Assembly (NCBI RefSeq): GCF_016808095.1
Contig: NC_068971.1
Span: 52,407,631-52,471,630 of the forward strand
Reading direction: 5' to 3'
DNA: 64,000 nt
Source: Vigna angularis
Lineage: Eukaryota; Streptophyta; Magnoliopsida; Fabales; Fabaceae
In this document: piece by piece, positions 22,636 to 34,951 of the stretch
Numbering within the stretch: position 1 is the first letter of the stretch
How the letters are laid out: each line of letters opens with the position of its first letter
Translations under genes and position numbers: made by a program
Notes under the pieces: generated by a model
The model's database searches: none
Told to the model about the DNA's origin: nothing
The model's input: only the letters and a program-made list of their open reading frames with translations

Positions 22636-25361
22636 CTACCAATGAAGGTTGAAACTAGCAGCCTGCATAAGCGGGTGTGCAAAGTAAGCTCCTAAGGTAA
22701 GTGCAGTAATTGTCAAGTATGGCAGTCGAAGAAACTCCTTGTAGAAATCTTGAGGTAACTTTTGTCTGCCATCAAGAATTGCTGCAAAAGGGACAACACT
22801 TGTTCGACTCTTAACTAATTCAAAATCCTCCCCAAATTTTGTAGCCAGTCGTCTGTCTCCATTCCAGACACCGAACAGATGGTGAGCAATTAAGCCAAAT
22901 GAGGCGGCAACGGCCACAGAATTTCCAATCCAAATCGTATGAGCAAGACACCAGATAACCTGCCCAACCATCTGAAGAGCAAACGTCAAGTGCAAGAAAT
23001 GCATCTGAAGTAAAAGTAAATTGGGCAAGGGTTTACATTGCGCAAGACAGAATTAAGAGGGTGTTTTCAGAAGATATCAACTAGATTAGCTTATGCAGAA
23101 AGAGAAAAAAAAATAGAAAAAAAAGAAGAGATGCAATACCAAAGAAAGAAGAAAGATTTGAATCAGAAAAAGTTTATTTATTGGCTCAAATTATGAAGAC
23201 CACAAAAATCATGAACGTGACATAATTTATCAGTGTCAACGGTATTAGATGTATACCTGTGGATGCCTGGTTATTCTTATGATTCCAGTTTCCCATAGAT
23301 GTAGTTTAGGCTTGTCAACAGCTGCTACCTCTAAAAGATTGAAAGTTGAAGGGTATAGGAAAAAGAAAGAAATGAAATTTGAAATCCACAGAAGTTGATG
23401 AAGCCCAGGAGCATCCTGGACCTGCCAGAGTTGAAGTCCATCATATCTGTGATTAATAAAATACACCTGTATCATGACAGAAAATAAGCAAAGTAATTTA
23501 GTTTGAATCAACTTCAAGTTTTCTCTTGTTACAAAAATATGCTATAAATCTAAATTAAATAAAAAGAGATGGACATCAGTTATTAGGGGATACAGAGCAG
23601 TAACTCACAATAGTACTGACAGCCAAGGGTAGCGATAACCCTGCAAAGAGTACACGGAAAGTTCTTTCTCCAATGAGTTTCTCGCCAGTGTTCCTGAAGC
23701 TAGCCAAGCCACTGTGGACACCAGCAAATATAAGAATCAGTATTAGCATTACCACCTGCAGAATACCATGAAAAGAGTTAGTAACCAACCAAGCACTATT
23801 GCAGCCTTCAAATGTGTTAACAGATACTATTACATCTTTGAAGTGAGTTAGTTGAATGATACAGACAACTAGACAACCTGTACAACTAAAAGAAAAACAA
23901 AGATCTGCATATGAATTGTGGTGTTAAGAGGGTGTGTGGCTACAAAATAAGCACCTTCATAATGATCTCAAGCCATTATGTAAAAAACTGGACTTAGCTC
24001 TTTACGGTATACATGGTCGTAGTTCACCCACCTCTCAGTTCTGCAGGCTCCTAGAGAAAAGGTTGATGGTACTAAGTTGTTTCCCTTTGGCCATGATTAG
24101 TCTAGTGATACTGTCAAGTTTGTACTGCAAACTATTTTCACATGTAGAATGAACAGATTATGGGGGAAGTTCATCCCCTCCAACTGACACACTTTACTTT
24201 TACTTCTTTTTTCCCAGGCAAGTTGGCGTACTTTTCAACAAACACCTTTCCACTTTTTCTTAAGGATAAACAAAAATTACCAGTGGGTGAAGAGTAAGAG
24301 CCAGACTGTATAAACTTAACAAACACTTGTAGGAGAACAAAATAAAATGAATTAAATTTCTGCGACAAGTCAAAATCAATATACCTAGACTTGGGAACAA
24401 GGTCAAAGAAGGAACTTCAGAAAAAACTTGAGGAGCACAACTTAATTATAAATTATAGGGAAGTTCGATTCGTTTTCTTCCTTGATTCATTTTACTTTCT
24501 TCTCCTCAAAGTGCTTGTTAAGGAGATTTATTCAAACTGGCTCAACGACAAGGGGAAAGATCTACCAAATTCAATCCAATTCCACGACAAGCTATTCATT
24601 TGAGCCATGTGTGCACTCCACTCTCAACAATTCAAAGAGAGAAAAAAACATGGGACTTTGGACCTTGTTCGGACCCCTTTGAGTGCGGAAAGAGTCGGTC
24701 ATATACATTAACATCACTTTTATAATTGAAAATGAAAAGTCAACCCACCCTTCCTTTTCATTGATTCTAAACGCATCCATTCGCGCAAACACACCCAAAT
24801 TTCAAAGAAAACAACAAATTATCCGTCTTTATTTCTAAACACACCAGCGACTGGTAAGTGAGCTACCTCGGCTGTAGGAACAGAACAGAACACAGAATAC
24901 AAGACAGTGGAAATTGTTGGAAAAAATTAAACGACCGTAACCTCATGAGAATCGGAAAGCGTTGAAACGGCGTCAATGAAAGCTTTGCCGTAGCCAGTTG
25001 AATTGTCAATCCATGCGACGTTGAGAACATAGAGAACCACTCCCAGAATGGCCGAGAAATAAATCCACGAAGATATTTTCTGTTCGCCCAATTGAAACAC
25101 AGCAGAGTCCTCCCCAACGAGCCCTAACTCCGTCTCGTTCTCGCTCTCGCTCTGTTTGATTGAAGTGCGGAGAACGAAGTGGCGACCATAAATCGGCGAT
25201 TTTGAACGGGAAAGAAGCAAATTGGAATAGCACTGAGAGTTAAAATTTAGGTTTGTTTTGGCGATTGAATTGGAAGAAGAGAGAGGGAAAAAAGATGGAC
25301 GACGCTGGGCATACTTGGAAAACAGAGAGACTGAAGTAGCCACCACAACAGAGTTTGCCAT
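22636..25361 (-). CDS. Z-ISO: 15-cis-zeta-carotene isomerase, chloroplastic
   Basis: Isomerises the 15-cis double bond of 9,15,9'-tri-cis-zeta-carotene, the product of phytoene desaturase, before zeta-carotene desaturase acts; an integral plastid membrane protein of the NnrU family using haem. Four exons: 24942-25361, 23609-23755, 23257-23466 and 22636-22971, giving 370 residues, the usual length. All joins are in phase and reproduce the family sequence (for example [31 protein letters not shown]). Residues 1 to about 55 form a Ser-rich, acid-poor transit peptide ([20 protein letters not shown]). Several transmembrane segments follow, with conserved stretches [21 protein letters not shown] and [11 protein letters not shown], and histidines expected to bind haem (in VHSG, LAHT and related positions). 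The start is the first in-frame ATG. Looks intact and functional. Confidence 0.95.
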
Positions 25362-26264
25362 CTTACTTCTCTTCTTTTCCCCTCTGTTTTCGGAACACCA
25401 CTTCGATTTCACTCACAAAGATAAATAAGCAAACAAATATAATTCATACTCAATTTAAGTATTTCCACTGTCAAATTTAAAAATATGTCATATTTGTACA
25501 ATATTAGGTGTCTGCATGTGTTTTTCTTTTCAATTATTATTGAGATCAACTTAATATCTTAATATCTAAAACAAACAATATCTCAATAATAATTTATCTT
25601 AATGAAAAAATTAAACGAATAATATTAAGTTGATAAACTTGTTAAACGTTACACATCATGCTATCATAACTTCTTTTTCTTAATTAATAATTTACTTTAA
25701 GATCTTTAATTCTAGTGAATAATAAACTTAATACAGTACCTTATATTAAATGAATATTAACACAGTCTCAAAATCTGATTAATCTCTTATTTTGAAATTA
25801 TTTTAATTTTGACATAAGATATACCTCTATATTTTGATATATGATCTTTTTGAGTCGCTGTAATTAAAGGCTCAAAGTCCTATATGACCAAAGTTTATAA
25901 AATTCCTCACATCAGAGCGACAGCTTACCTCGGACAAAATAAATGTTGTCACGAAATGTAAATGATTGAATGATAAAAATGGATCAAGTTTCTATGCAAT
26001 CTGATCTCCACCATCAGCGGTTTTTTATCTCAACTGCTTTTGGTGACTACTATAACATTCCCGGGCCCACATCGGCATGTGTCCCTTTAAATCATTCTGT
26101 CATTCATTCATTATATAAGTGTAAGGACCATGCTCATACATTTCAAATTCACAATCCGTTACTCTCAATTCTGTTGCCCATTCCCTAGTTTAGCAACAAA
26201 AGTTGTAAATTTGCCACTCCTTCCTCTCAAAAAGGGTTTGCTTTCGGTGTCTCTTACCTTGAAA
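25362..26264. other. Intergenic region between divergent Z-ISO and RhoGDI
   Basis: About 900 bases shared by two divergent genes, holding both promoters. AT-rich in the middle; near the RhoGDI side it has CCCGGGCCCACAT (about 26060) and TATATAAG (26112), a plausible TATA box about 150 bases before that ATG. No gene seen. Confidence 0.5.
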
Positions 26265-27433
26265 ATGTCTGCTGCTGTGTCTTCCACAACTTCTCGTTTT
26301 GTGGAAGAGCTCAAAAACAAACCAACCGACAACGACAACAGCAGCAACGTTGTTGGTGGCGAACCAGAGCAGCCCCCGTACAGTGATAGTGCCAACTCTG
26401 ATGTTGCAGAAGAGACTGAGCCAGAGGAAGATGATGATGATTCCAAGTTGGAATCTGACAGAGAACTGGATATTGGTCCCCAAATCACCCTCAAGGAACA
26501 GCTTGAGAAAGATAAAGTGAGAGCGTCTTTTCCCTTTTGTTTTTGAATGTTCCTTCACACCCTTTGGTTTTGCAGCTGTCTTTTTGATGAAAGATTTTTC
26601 TTTTGTGTTCAAAGGATGACGAGAGTTTGAGAAAATGGAAGGAGCAACTTCTGGGCAGTGTTGATATGTCTTTCGTTGGAGGTGGTGCTTCGTTTTTCTC
26701 TTTAACCCTTCAAGTTCTCTCTCTCTTTCAAATTCTTCTAGACCAATTCCATCTTTATTATTTCACCAATACAACCCTTACAGTGATTAATGTTTGGTTG
26801 GAATGCAGCAACTAAAGACCCTGATGTGAAGATTTTGAGCCTCACTATTACAAGCCCAGACAGGCCTGATCTCGTCCTGCCAATTCCATTTACAAATGAT
26901 CCTAAGAAAAGCCTCTTCATCCTCAAGGAAGGAAGCAAGTGCGCCATGAAATTCACCTTCTCTGTCTCCAACAACATCGTTTCTGGTCTCAAATACACGA
27001 ATGTTATTTGGAAAACTGGCGTTAGAGGTCTGAGACAGTGCTTCTGGTGTTTAACTTATTTTCTTGGGGTGGAATTGAATAATGTTGACAGTATTTTTCA
27101 TTTCTTGTAACAGTGGCCAGCAGAAAAAAGATGTTGGGAACTTTTAGTCCCCAGAAGGAACCGTATACGTATGCATTGGAAGAAGAAAGCACCCCTTGTG
27201 GCATGTTCGTCAGGGGAACCTATGCAGCAAGAACCAAGGTAACACATTCGACCAAACTTAGAAGGTTGATTATATTTATTTTTCAATCTTTGAGTGGAAT
27301 ACTACTGTATAACAAATAGTATGAACTCACTGACTAAATTTTCTTGCTTCAGTTTGTAGATGACGATCAAAAATGCTACTTGGACGTCAATTACTACTTC
27401 GAAATTCAGAAGAATTGGATAAAACCTGAATGA
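26265..27433 (+). CDS. Rho GDP-dissociation inhibitor (RhoGDI)
   Basis: Binds prenylated ROP GTPases in the GDP form and keeps them in the cytosol, which in plants helps restrict sites of tip growth (the Arabidopsis SCN1 gene belongs here). Five exons: 26265-26516, 26615-26681, 26809-27027, 27114-27238 and 27353-27433, giving 247 residues, all in phase with GT-AG borders. Residues 1-80 are acidic and disordered (EETEPEEDDDDSKLESDREL), as in plant RhoGDIs; then a helical arm (LKEQLEKDKDDESLRKWKEQ) and the immunoglobulin-like domain with ILSLTITSPDRPDLVLPIP, NNIVSGLKYTN.IWKTGV, MLGTFSPQKEPYTY and YLDVNYYFEI. The chosen ATG begins MSAAVSS. No defects seen. Confidence 0.93.
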
Positions 27434-30089
27434 GATTTGACCTTGAGCAACTTGGAAAATTATCTTTCCTTTGGCCTTTTGTCTGTCTCTTTGGAACATA
27501 TTGGAATCCAACTTGTTTTAGTTGTTAATCAAATGCAATTGGCACAATTGTAAACGTGCGTGCCGAATGCTTATGTTATCACTTCCATCCTTTTCCTTTT
27601 TCTAATGCCAAGATGTGACAAATAAAATCACTCTTAATTTTTACTGTTAAAATTGCACTCATTGACTTAAGATTCCCCAATAGACTTAATTTATTGGAAT
27701 GTGAATGAAGGTTGAAGAGATAAACAAAATAAAATTGAATTACTATCTCGTATAAATCTACATGATAAGACGATTTATAAATGATTGCAAATTTCTCTTT
27801 AGGCTTAAAAATTACATTTTTCAAGAGTATTCTCAACTACTGCTGCATGTGCTTTCTTATGCAAATGGCCTAAAGGTCCGTAAGTTCTATTGGGGGGCCA
27901 AAAGCTTTTCTCATCATATGAATGCCCACATACATGTCTCAAGCACTTACTTTACTAAAAAAGGAAAAATAAAGGAAAAAGCAGAACTACTGCTGAAACT
28001 AAAAATGGGCCCCTAACCCGCCGATGATGATGGACCAAAATTTGAATGCGTGAACACTTTCCTTTATACCATTTTGTGAGTGATTGGAGATTGAACTAAT
28101 TTTATGATCTCATACCAATTATGATTTATGTAATCAATAATTGCTTATAGCATAGGCTTTGTTAACTTGTTACTGTTAGTTTGTTGTGTTGGCTGAGTTG
28201 TTCTTTCAATTGTCATCAAACATCCTACTTCTGTTTGTGTTGAATCAAATCGATGCCAACTCATTTTGAATCAGTGCGTAATGATGGTGGTTACGAGTTA
28301 AAGAAATTCAGAATGCTATATTGCTAGCTATGATTGCACACATGGGGTGGGTCACGGGAAACCATTTCCTTGCAGTTTTAACATGTTCTCACACTGCTCA
28401 TTACTATGCTCACTAAATTCCTCAGTATCATGCTTTTCCAGAAAAATTAATGTATCAAATCATCTAAGTGTTGGATAGGATGTATCTGTATTATAATTAC
28501 AAGAACATTCTATTCTGATGTTGATTACAGTTAAATGCATAATTTGACCATTATGAACAGTAAGTTTAAGGCTAGCTATCTTATATTTTCTGACAAATCA
28601 TGAACACTTTTAACTGTAACAAAAGAAAGCTGTAAAATTATATGCATACATTCAGAAGTAAGTAATTCAAAGGCATCTTCATTATATTTTTGTTTCTTTG
28701 AAAAAGCAAGAATGTAGATAGCTTTTAGCTTAATTTAAAATGCATACAATGTTATTATACCAACACTTTTAAGTAGCTTTTTCCAAAATATGCAGATGCT
28801 ACTCTGTAGTGTGCAGTGTGCTATCATTACATGCATGCCCTGTAGTTGATGATTCCTTCAGCAGAAAAGAATTATGTGGAACTGGAATGTTGTTAATTCA
28901 CTGATAATCTTTTTGTGATTGTTGTGATAATGTGTTGTCGGGTATGGAATAATTTGAGCAAAGGTGAAGGACATTATTTAACCTTACTTTCTTTCAAAGT
29001 AAAGTTGCTCAGTAATTACTGACATTAATCATTGCATGAATCACAAGCACAAGCCATGCAGGAATGGCACTTGAATAGTTTTCAACATTACTTAACTAAC
29101 AAGTTAAAACACTGGTTTAGGGTTCAAGCATATATAAAAAAGTACACATTAACTAACGAAATTGTAAAACTTTTAAGGAAATTTCGGTTAGATCACATAA
29201 ACATCAAATAAAACACAAAGACTTAAAATATTTCTAACTTTTCATATTAAGGAATAAAAAGTATTCAGTTACTGAAAACAATGAACATGTATACTAAACG
29301 TTATTCAAATTAATAATGATAACCAAATACTAAACAATTAAATTAATTGGTCAGTGAACTTACATCTAAACAAATTGAATTGAATTAAATAAGCTTTATT
29401 TTCTATTTTAAATAAATGAAGCAGTTTGACTCAGCAATAGTCTATATATTGAGTAGAATCGATTGTTTTATGGTTAGTAAAAAAACTTACATAATTGTTT
29501 GAGTTTGACTACAAAGCAAACCAAAGATCATAGGAAGTTGGTTTGACATAAATTGCACGGCGCAACCCAACAACATAATGAAGTCAATTATGGGTTCGTT
29601 CTAGTTGAACTAAACAAATTAAAATGAAAGTTTTGTTCCGTATATTCGTGCACGTTCGATTTGGTTTTGTCCACGTAAAACTGGAACAGAACCACCATTT
29701 CATGTTGCAATAAATTGGACCATGAAATTCTATGATGGGCCATCATCATGATATACCTGGATTCATTTGCAACGAATTGGAGTAGTTGGGGTTCCCTTAC
29801 TTTTGTTTTTTTCCTTCAAATTTTTCACAAGTTGGTAGAACGTCGATTAAATTGTAAATTAAGACCCCAAACCAAGCCAATGCATATAGCCACATTTTAA
29901 TTTTGTATTGGCCAAAGTTAAACACCTCTCATTTTTGTATACTGCACTGTACAAAGTGATTAGAAAGCATATGCCTATGTACATGTGAGCTATATAAGTT
30001 CACAAAAAAATTAAGCAACAAATGAATCTACCGATGTTTCTCTACTCTCTACGCATATCCATAAAAGAGAACTAACTTGGAATGAATAA
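27434..30089. other. Intergenic DNA, no gene seen
   Basis: About 2.6 kb between convergent genes (RhoGDI + and MACPF -). It must hold both 3' untranslated regions. No reading frame resembles a protein family, and I see no RNA gene or transposon end. Confidence 0.6.
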
Positions 30090-32677
30090 CTAGTAGTCTA
30101 ACAGTGCAAACTTGACCTGCAATCCAATCTTACCACCCTCAGTCACAAGCTTAGCAGCTGTTACCAACCAATGTCCAGGAGCATCACGTGGACCTCTCAG
30201 AACCTCGCTTGTATCCACGTATTTAAGCAGTTTTCCAGAACGAACAGGCACAGGTGGACCATCTGGATAAACACCAGAGTCAAGTGAAGTGGGAGCCTGC
30301 TTCTGAGGAGAAGTAGTCACACTTTGCTGTGTGAATGAAAATGTCGTGCTTAAATTTGTGAGGAAAGATGATTTTCTTGAAGCCTCAGGTGCACCACCCC
30401 AATCTGACTTCCTGATACTGCAATTGGCTATGTGGGTATATTGGAGGCGCAAGTGAAGCACATTTTTTGGCCAATTCCCTTTGCTAATGAGCTGTGCACC
30501 GGCCACAATGTAAACACCCCCACCCCCACCTGATTCTTGCAACCAGTTAGGGTCATGTTTAACCACTGCTGTGCAAACGTTTGCAAATCCCTTCCACCTT
30601 ATTGGTTCCAGAAAGGTGTCACAGTATTCATTATCATCAGATCCTCGCCACAAAGATGCGCCTGAAGAGTGGATCATTGTCTTTGGGAGGCTTGAAAGAT
30701 GGTGTACATGTATTGCAAGTCTATTACATTTTCTTCCTTCTAAGTACAAACGGAGGCCTACCACAGGCTTTTCTTCACTCACTACCTGATATTGTTTCGC
30801 ATAGAATAAAATGTCATGATTAACAAACAATCAATGAACACATAATTGATGTCAATTATAAGCACAACTTTGCTCAAATAGGAGGAAGGGTTAGGCTAAG
30901 AGAAGCACCTGTGTAGAACTGACATGAAGCTTGGGAGACATGAAACCAAATTGCAGGGAAGGGGAAGTACTCTTTTTCCTTTGATGCCTCAGAGGTAGCT
31001 CATAAAACATGGGTGCCCATTGCCTTGGAATTTGAAACTCCAAAAAGCATTGTAAATCTTCGGGAAGGGGCTTATCTGTAAAGCGCAAATGAATCAATAA
31101 GTGTCGTGTTCCTTAAAGGTAAGAAAATCCTAGATGACTATGTGCAAGAAATTATGGCTTTGAAACTCATGTACTTTTGTAAAGGGTGCCAAGGATAATG
31201 TTAAGTCCAAAACAGTTAAATTGTGTTAGTGGTTATCTTCCTAACGGTTAATCATTGAAACAGTATAAAGTGGATACGTATAAAAGTAGTACATCATAGA
31301 ATTATCAGTCAATCTGAGAAGAAGAACGTACAGCGTAAATACAAATTGATTGCATGAGTAAGATAGCCACTTCCAGGAATTCCTGTGAGAAGTGAGGAAA
31401 TAGGCACAAACTTGAAGAGGATAGCTTCAGGATTAGAAGCCACTGTCTGGAGCCAATTTGAGTGACCATGCTTGAACACATCTCCTCCTCTTTTTGAACA
31501 GATGATAGTGAGGCCCTGTTCCAACATAAAATTAAGACATTAACAACTTCCAAATTTTAATTCTTATTCATTTTAAATTTCAAATGGAAAATATTTCTCT
31601 TTTTGTGACTTACATCCTTGCTTGAAGTTTCTGAAATGCTGGTGAACTGCGTTGTATTTGATTGCATCACTTGATTGAAGACCTCAGGAACCTAACGAAT
31701 AAGAGAGGCTGCATCAACAGATAAGTAACAAATTTGTAAAAAGTATAGAAAATAAAGTGCCATATATCATTACTTTTTGTTTGGCTTCTGCGGAGGTGTT
31801 AGTCTGTTGTTGAGAAGGGCTTCTTAAATCTTGAAACAAAAAATCTCCTAGGTTCTCTAAATTTCTTCTTAGATCACCAGATGAAACCTTTGAAGAATGC
31901 TTTTGTTTGACACATATTACATCTTGACCTCCAACAGCCATACCTGTTATTATGTGTGTTCCATATGTTTGAATGAACCTGCCTTAACAAAATTGATTAG
32001 CAACATTACTTAATAACCATGAGACTTTTGTTTTATCTTTCTATGGTGAATTGTTGTTGTGGCTTTGTGCTTACGTGGTTAATGAAGCTGGGTCCCACTG
32101 AGCTGGAACAGACTTTTTCACTTCCTCTTGCAGTGTGAGGTGTGAAGCAGTAAGGTGCAGATAGAACAGGGAAATGAAATAACCATCAAAAGCAAGATAC
32201 TTGACGTTATGAGCATCACGATACCAATCACCAGTCAGATCAAAAAGAGCATTAAAATAGCCAGAAGGAATTTTTCCCTGTATTGCCGACTTTTGATTTA
32301 GAAGCTCAGACATCTGCTAGTAAAAAAAGAGTAAGGTAACAATGCTTAAATTCCTTATCCAAAAAAACTGTAACAAATTGAATCAATTAATTCAAAGTGA
32401 TATCTTACAGACTCAAGCAAGTTTTTTTCCTACTGTATGATAGTTGCGCCTATAAAGGAAAATAAAAGAACTTTAACTTCTAACATACTTTAGTCCTATG
32501 TCGTCGAACAAGTAAAAAGGAAGAAATAGTTTCATTGTTATTATTATAACTAAATAGGAGCTAAGTCATTCTCAAAATACCGGTCCCAAAATATCATCCT
32601 TACAAATAGACGTATAAGTCAAATTCAACTATTATTTAAATGAGCTAAGTTTACAATTAAAAGTTATACAGCTCATA

Positions 32678-32719
<42 letters not shown>

Positions 32720-33318
32720 TAAATATTTTATTGAAATGTTAATTTTCTTATTTTAAAACTCGAGTTTTATTAGTTAATGTTGAATTGTATTGATGTAAAA
32801 CACTAGTTTTTTCTGCAAAAGAATATTGTCTGATAAAAAAAATGCGTATTTTTATTAATTGATTAGTGTTAAAAAATCAATTAAATTATAAAAAAAGATG
32901 AACAATTTAAACTCGAGCTTTAAGTCTTTAATTCAGCTGAAATGAATAAAACGAGTTAAGTTTAAATCATCAAATTTTTCACCAAACAAGATGAATCTAA
33001 ACTTCAAGAGTTTCACTTGTTTGGACTTACGCATTCTTACAGTTTTCTATATGTATACAAAATACAAGATATTAATAAGAGGATTTTAATTTTAAACTAA
33101 AACTACTCCATTATAATAATATAAAGTTTAAAAAGGCTAAATTCCACTTTCATCTCTAGATATACTCAAATTACAATAACTTTTTTTTTTTGAAAGATCG
33201 GATTCTACATGTTGCAATTTACTTCATTTTAACATAAACGATTGAAGTTTTTTTTGCTATGATTATATAAAAAAAAGTTCGCGTAATTAAGAATTCAAAA
33301 TGAATTGAAAATTTCACA

Positions 33319-33357
<39 letters not shown>

Positions 33358-34951
33358 TATAAATTTATTTTTTAAAATTTAATATTTTAATCTCTTACAT
33401 GAATTTGTTCGGAATACTAATTTATAGTGTATTAATATCTTTCTTAAAAAAATCCTAACCATAAGATTTAAAAAAAAAAAAAAAAAGTCCTTGATTTTGA
33501 GCTCCACCATACTATTGATTTTGCTGTAGTAAATAAAGTTACTAATGTCTTGTATTTTGTATACATATATCTGTATTTAATGTAGATTCAGGCCTTTTAT
33601 TAACTAATGAAACTTTACATTTTCCTTTTAAATTATTATTTTAATTGAGTTTAATTTATATACACGAGAGTGGTTTTTTAACAAGGTCATCCAATAGCAA
33701 CTTATCTTACATTTATAACATACAAATGATAAACATTCTTTTATACATTCTATTTTTATTTGTATGACAATTATCATAATTTTTTTCTAATAATCTTAAT
33801 GTTTATTTTGTTTGAATTGACTTTCCTACTCTAATTTTTCAATAATTGCATTCTCTAAATAACAAGCATCCTCTAACATATAACACAAATGACTAACTAT
33901 TTATTATTTAATGTTCATTTGTTCTTATTTAATTTTTAAAAGTGACAGAAAGATGTCTCTTTTTACTATAATAACTTGTTATTAAATTTAAATATATATA
34001 TATTCTGGATTGTTGAATAGTCTACAAGGATATACTCTAGCAACTGGTCAATTAGTTCATTATTTTCTAAGCTATTGAAATAGTAAACATAAGTAACATT
34101 TTTAAAACTCCACAGAACAAAAATACACTAAACATGTTTGTGAAAAAGTCACATGTGCATCGTCACTGGCACAGTTTTTGAAACATGACACACATACGAA
34201 TTCAACCAGATAAGTTTTGCAGAATTTCACAAATAGATTGAAATTCACGCAGTGTACTAGAACATACCATTCAGGTAAGAAAAAAGTCCTAAACTCATAT
34301 GCGACATAAAATTCAAATCTTGTTTGCATTTCAGAATTTGTAAACAGAACATTCAAAAGCTTTTTTTATTGTATGAAGAAGTCACGACGGAGCGTGCATC
34401 AATCTCTAAATATATGTTCGTAGCATATTCTCATTAAGAAATCACTGCCATAGATAACTACCATCTGCCACATCTCAAACAATTTCTCCACTCAGCAATT
34501 TCACAAACAATTTCTCTACTCAGCAATTTCATATTCTTATACACCAGACGAGACTTGTGAGTTAAACTCTCCTAACAAAATACTACCTTCTAATTCATAA
34601 GAAAATCATGAAAATCGATTATATATTATGGATGCACACTATATACTTCAATTGATTTCAACAAACATAATTGAAAATGTGAACAAGAATTATGGAGAGA
34701 ACCTGATTGAATTGAAGAACATCAGATGTGAAACGAAGGCGATCCCCCTTGTCACAGCGAATATCCTCGGAAACATCGGGAATGGTAGCAGCAGTACCAG
34801 GAACAGTAATGTCCCTCCTTTTCTCTTCATCAACAACCACCAATCTTCTACTTCCTTTTCCCTTGGCAAACTTCAAACGGAAATCACACGTGAAATCAAA
34901 CCCTTTTCCCAGACACTCTATCGGATTCGAAAACACACTCTCCATGCTCAT
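30090..34951 (-). CDS. MACPF domain protein (CAD1/NSL1 family)
   Basis: Plant MACPF proteins share the perforin/complement fold; Arabidopsis CAD1 and NSL1 restrain salicylate-dependent defence and cell death. Seven exons: 34703-34951, 32075-32313, 31774-31978, 31614-31691, 31332-31515, 30909-31075 and 30090-30785, giving 605 residues, the family's usual size. All phases close. The N-terminus reads ECLGKGFDFTCDFRLKFAKG, followed by LLNQKSAIQGKIPSGYFN, the MACPF signature region FIQTYGTHIITGMAVGGQD, and LEFQIPRQWAPMFYELPL. The C-terminal half has EEKPVVGLRLYLEGRKCNRL and GHWLVTAAKLVTEGGKIGLQ. It is closest in my memory to the Arabidopsis At1g14780 type. Intron 1 is 2.4 kb and contains two TA microsatellites. 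A second ATG lies six bases downstream, at 34945. Confidence 0.9.
32683..32717. repeat. (TA)n microsatellite in MACPF intron 1
   Basis: About 17 perfect TA units. A second tract of about 15 units lies at 33324-33353 in the same intron. Confidence 0.95.
33324..33353. repeat. (AT)n microsatellite in MACPF intron 1
   Basis: About 15 perfect AT units, followed 120 bases later by a long A run at about 33469-33486. Confidence 0.95.

Noticed and set aside
26165..26612. Long antisense frames over RhoGDI exon 1
   Set aside because: Shadows of the acidic N-terminal exon; the plus-strand gene is certain.
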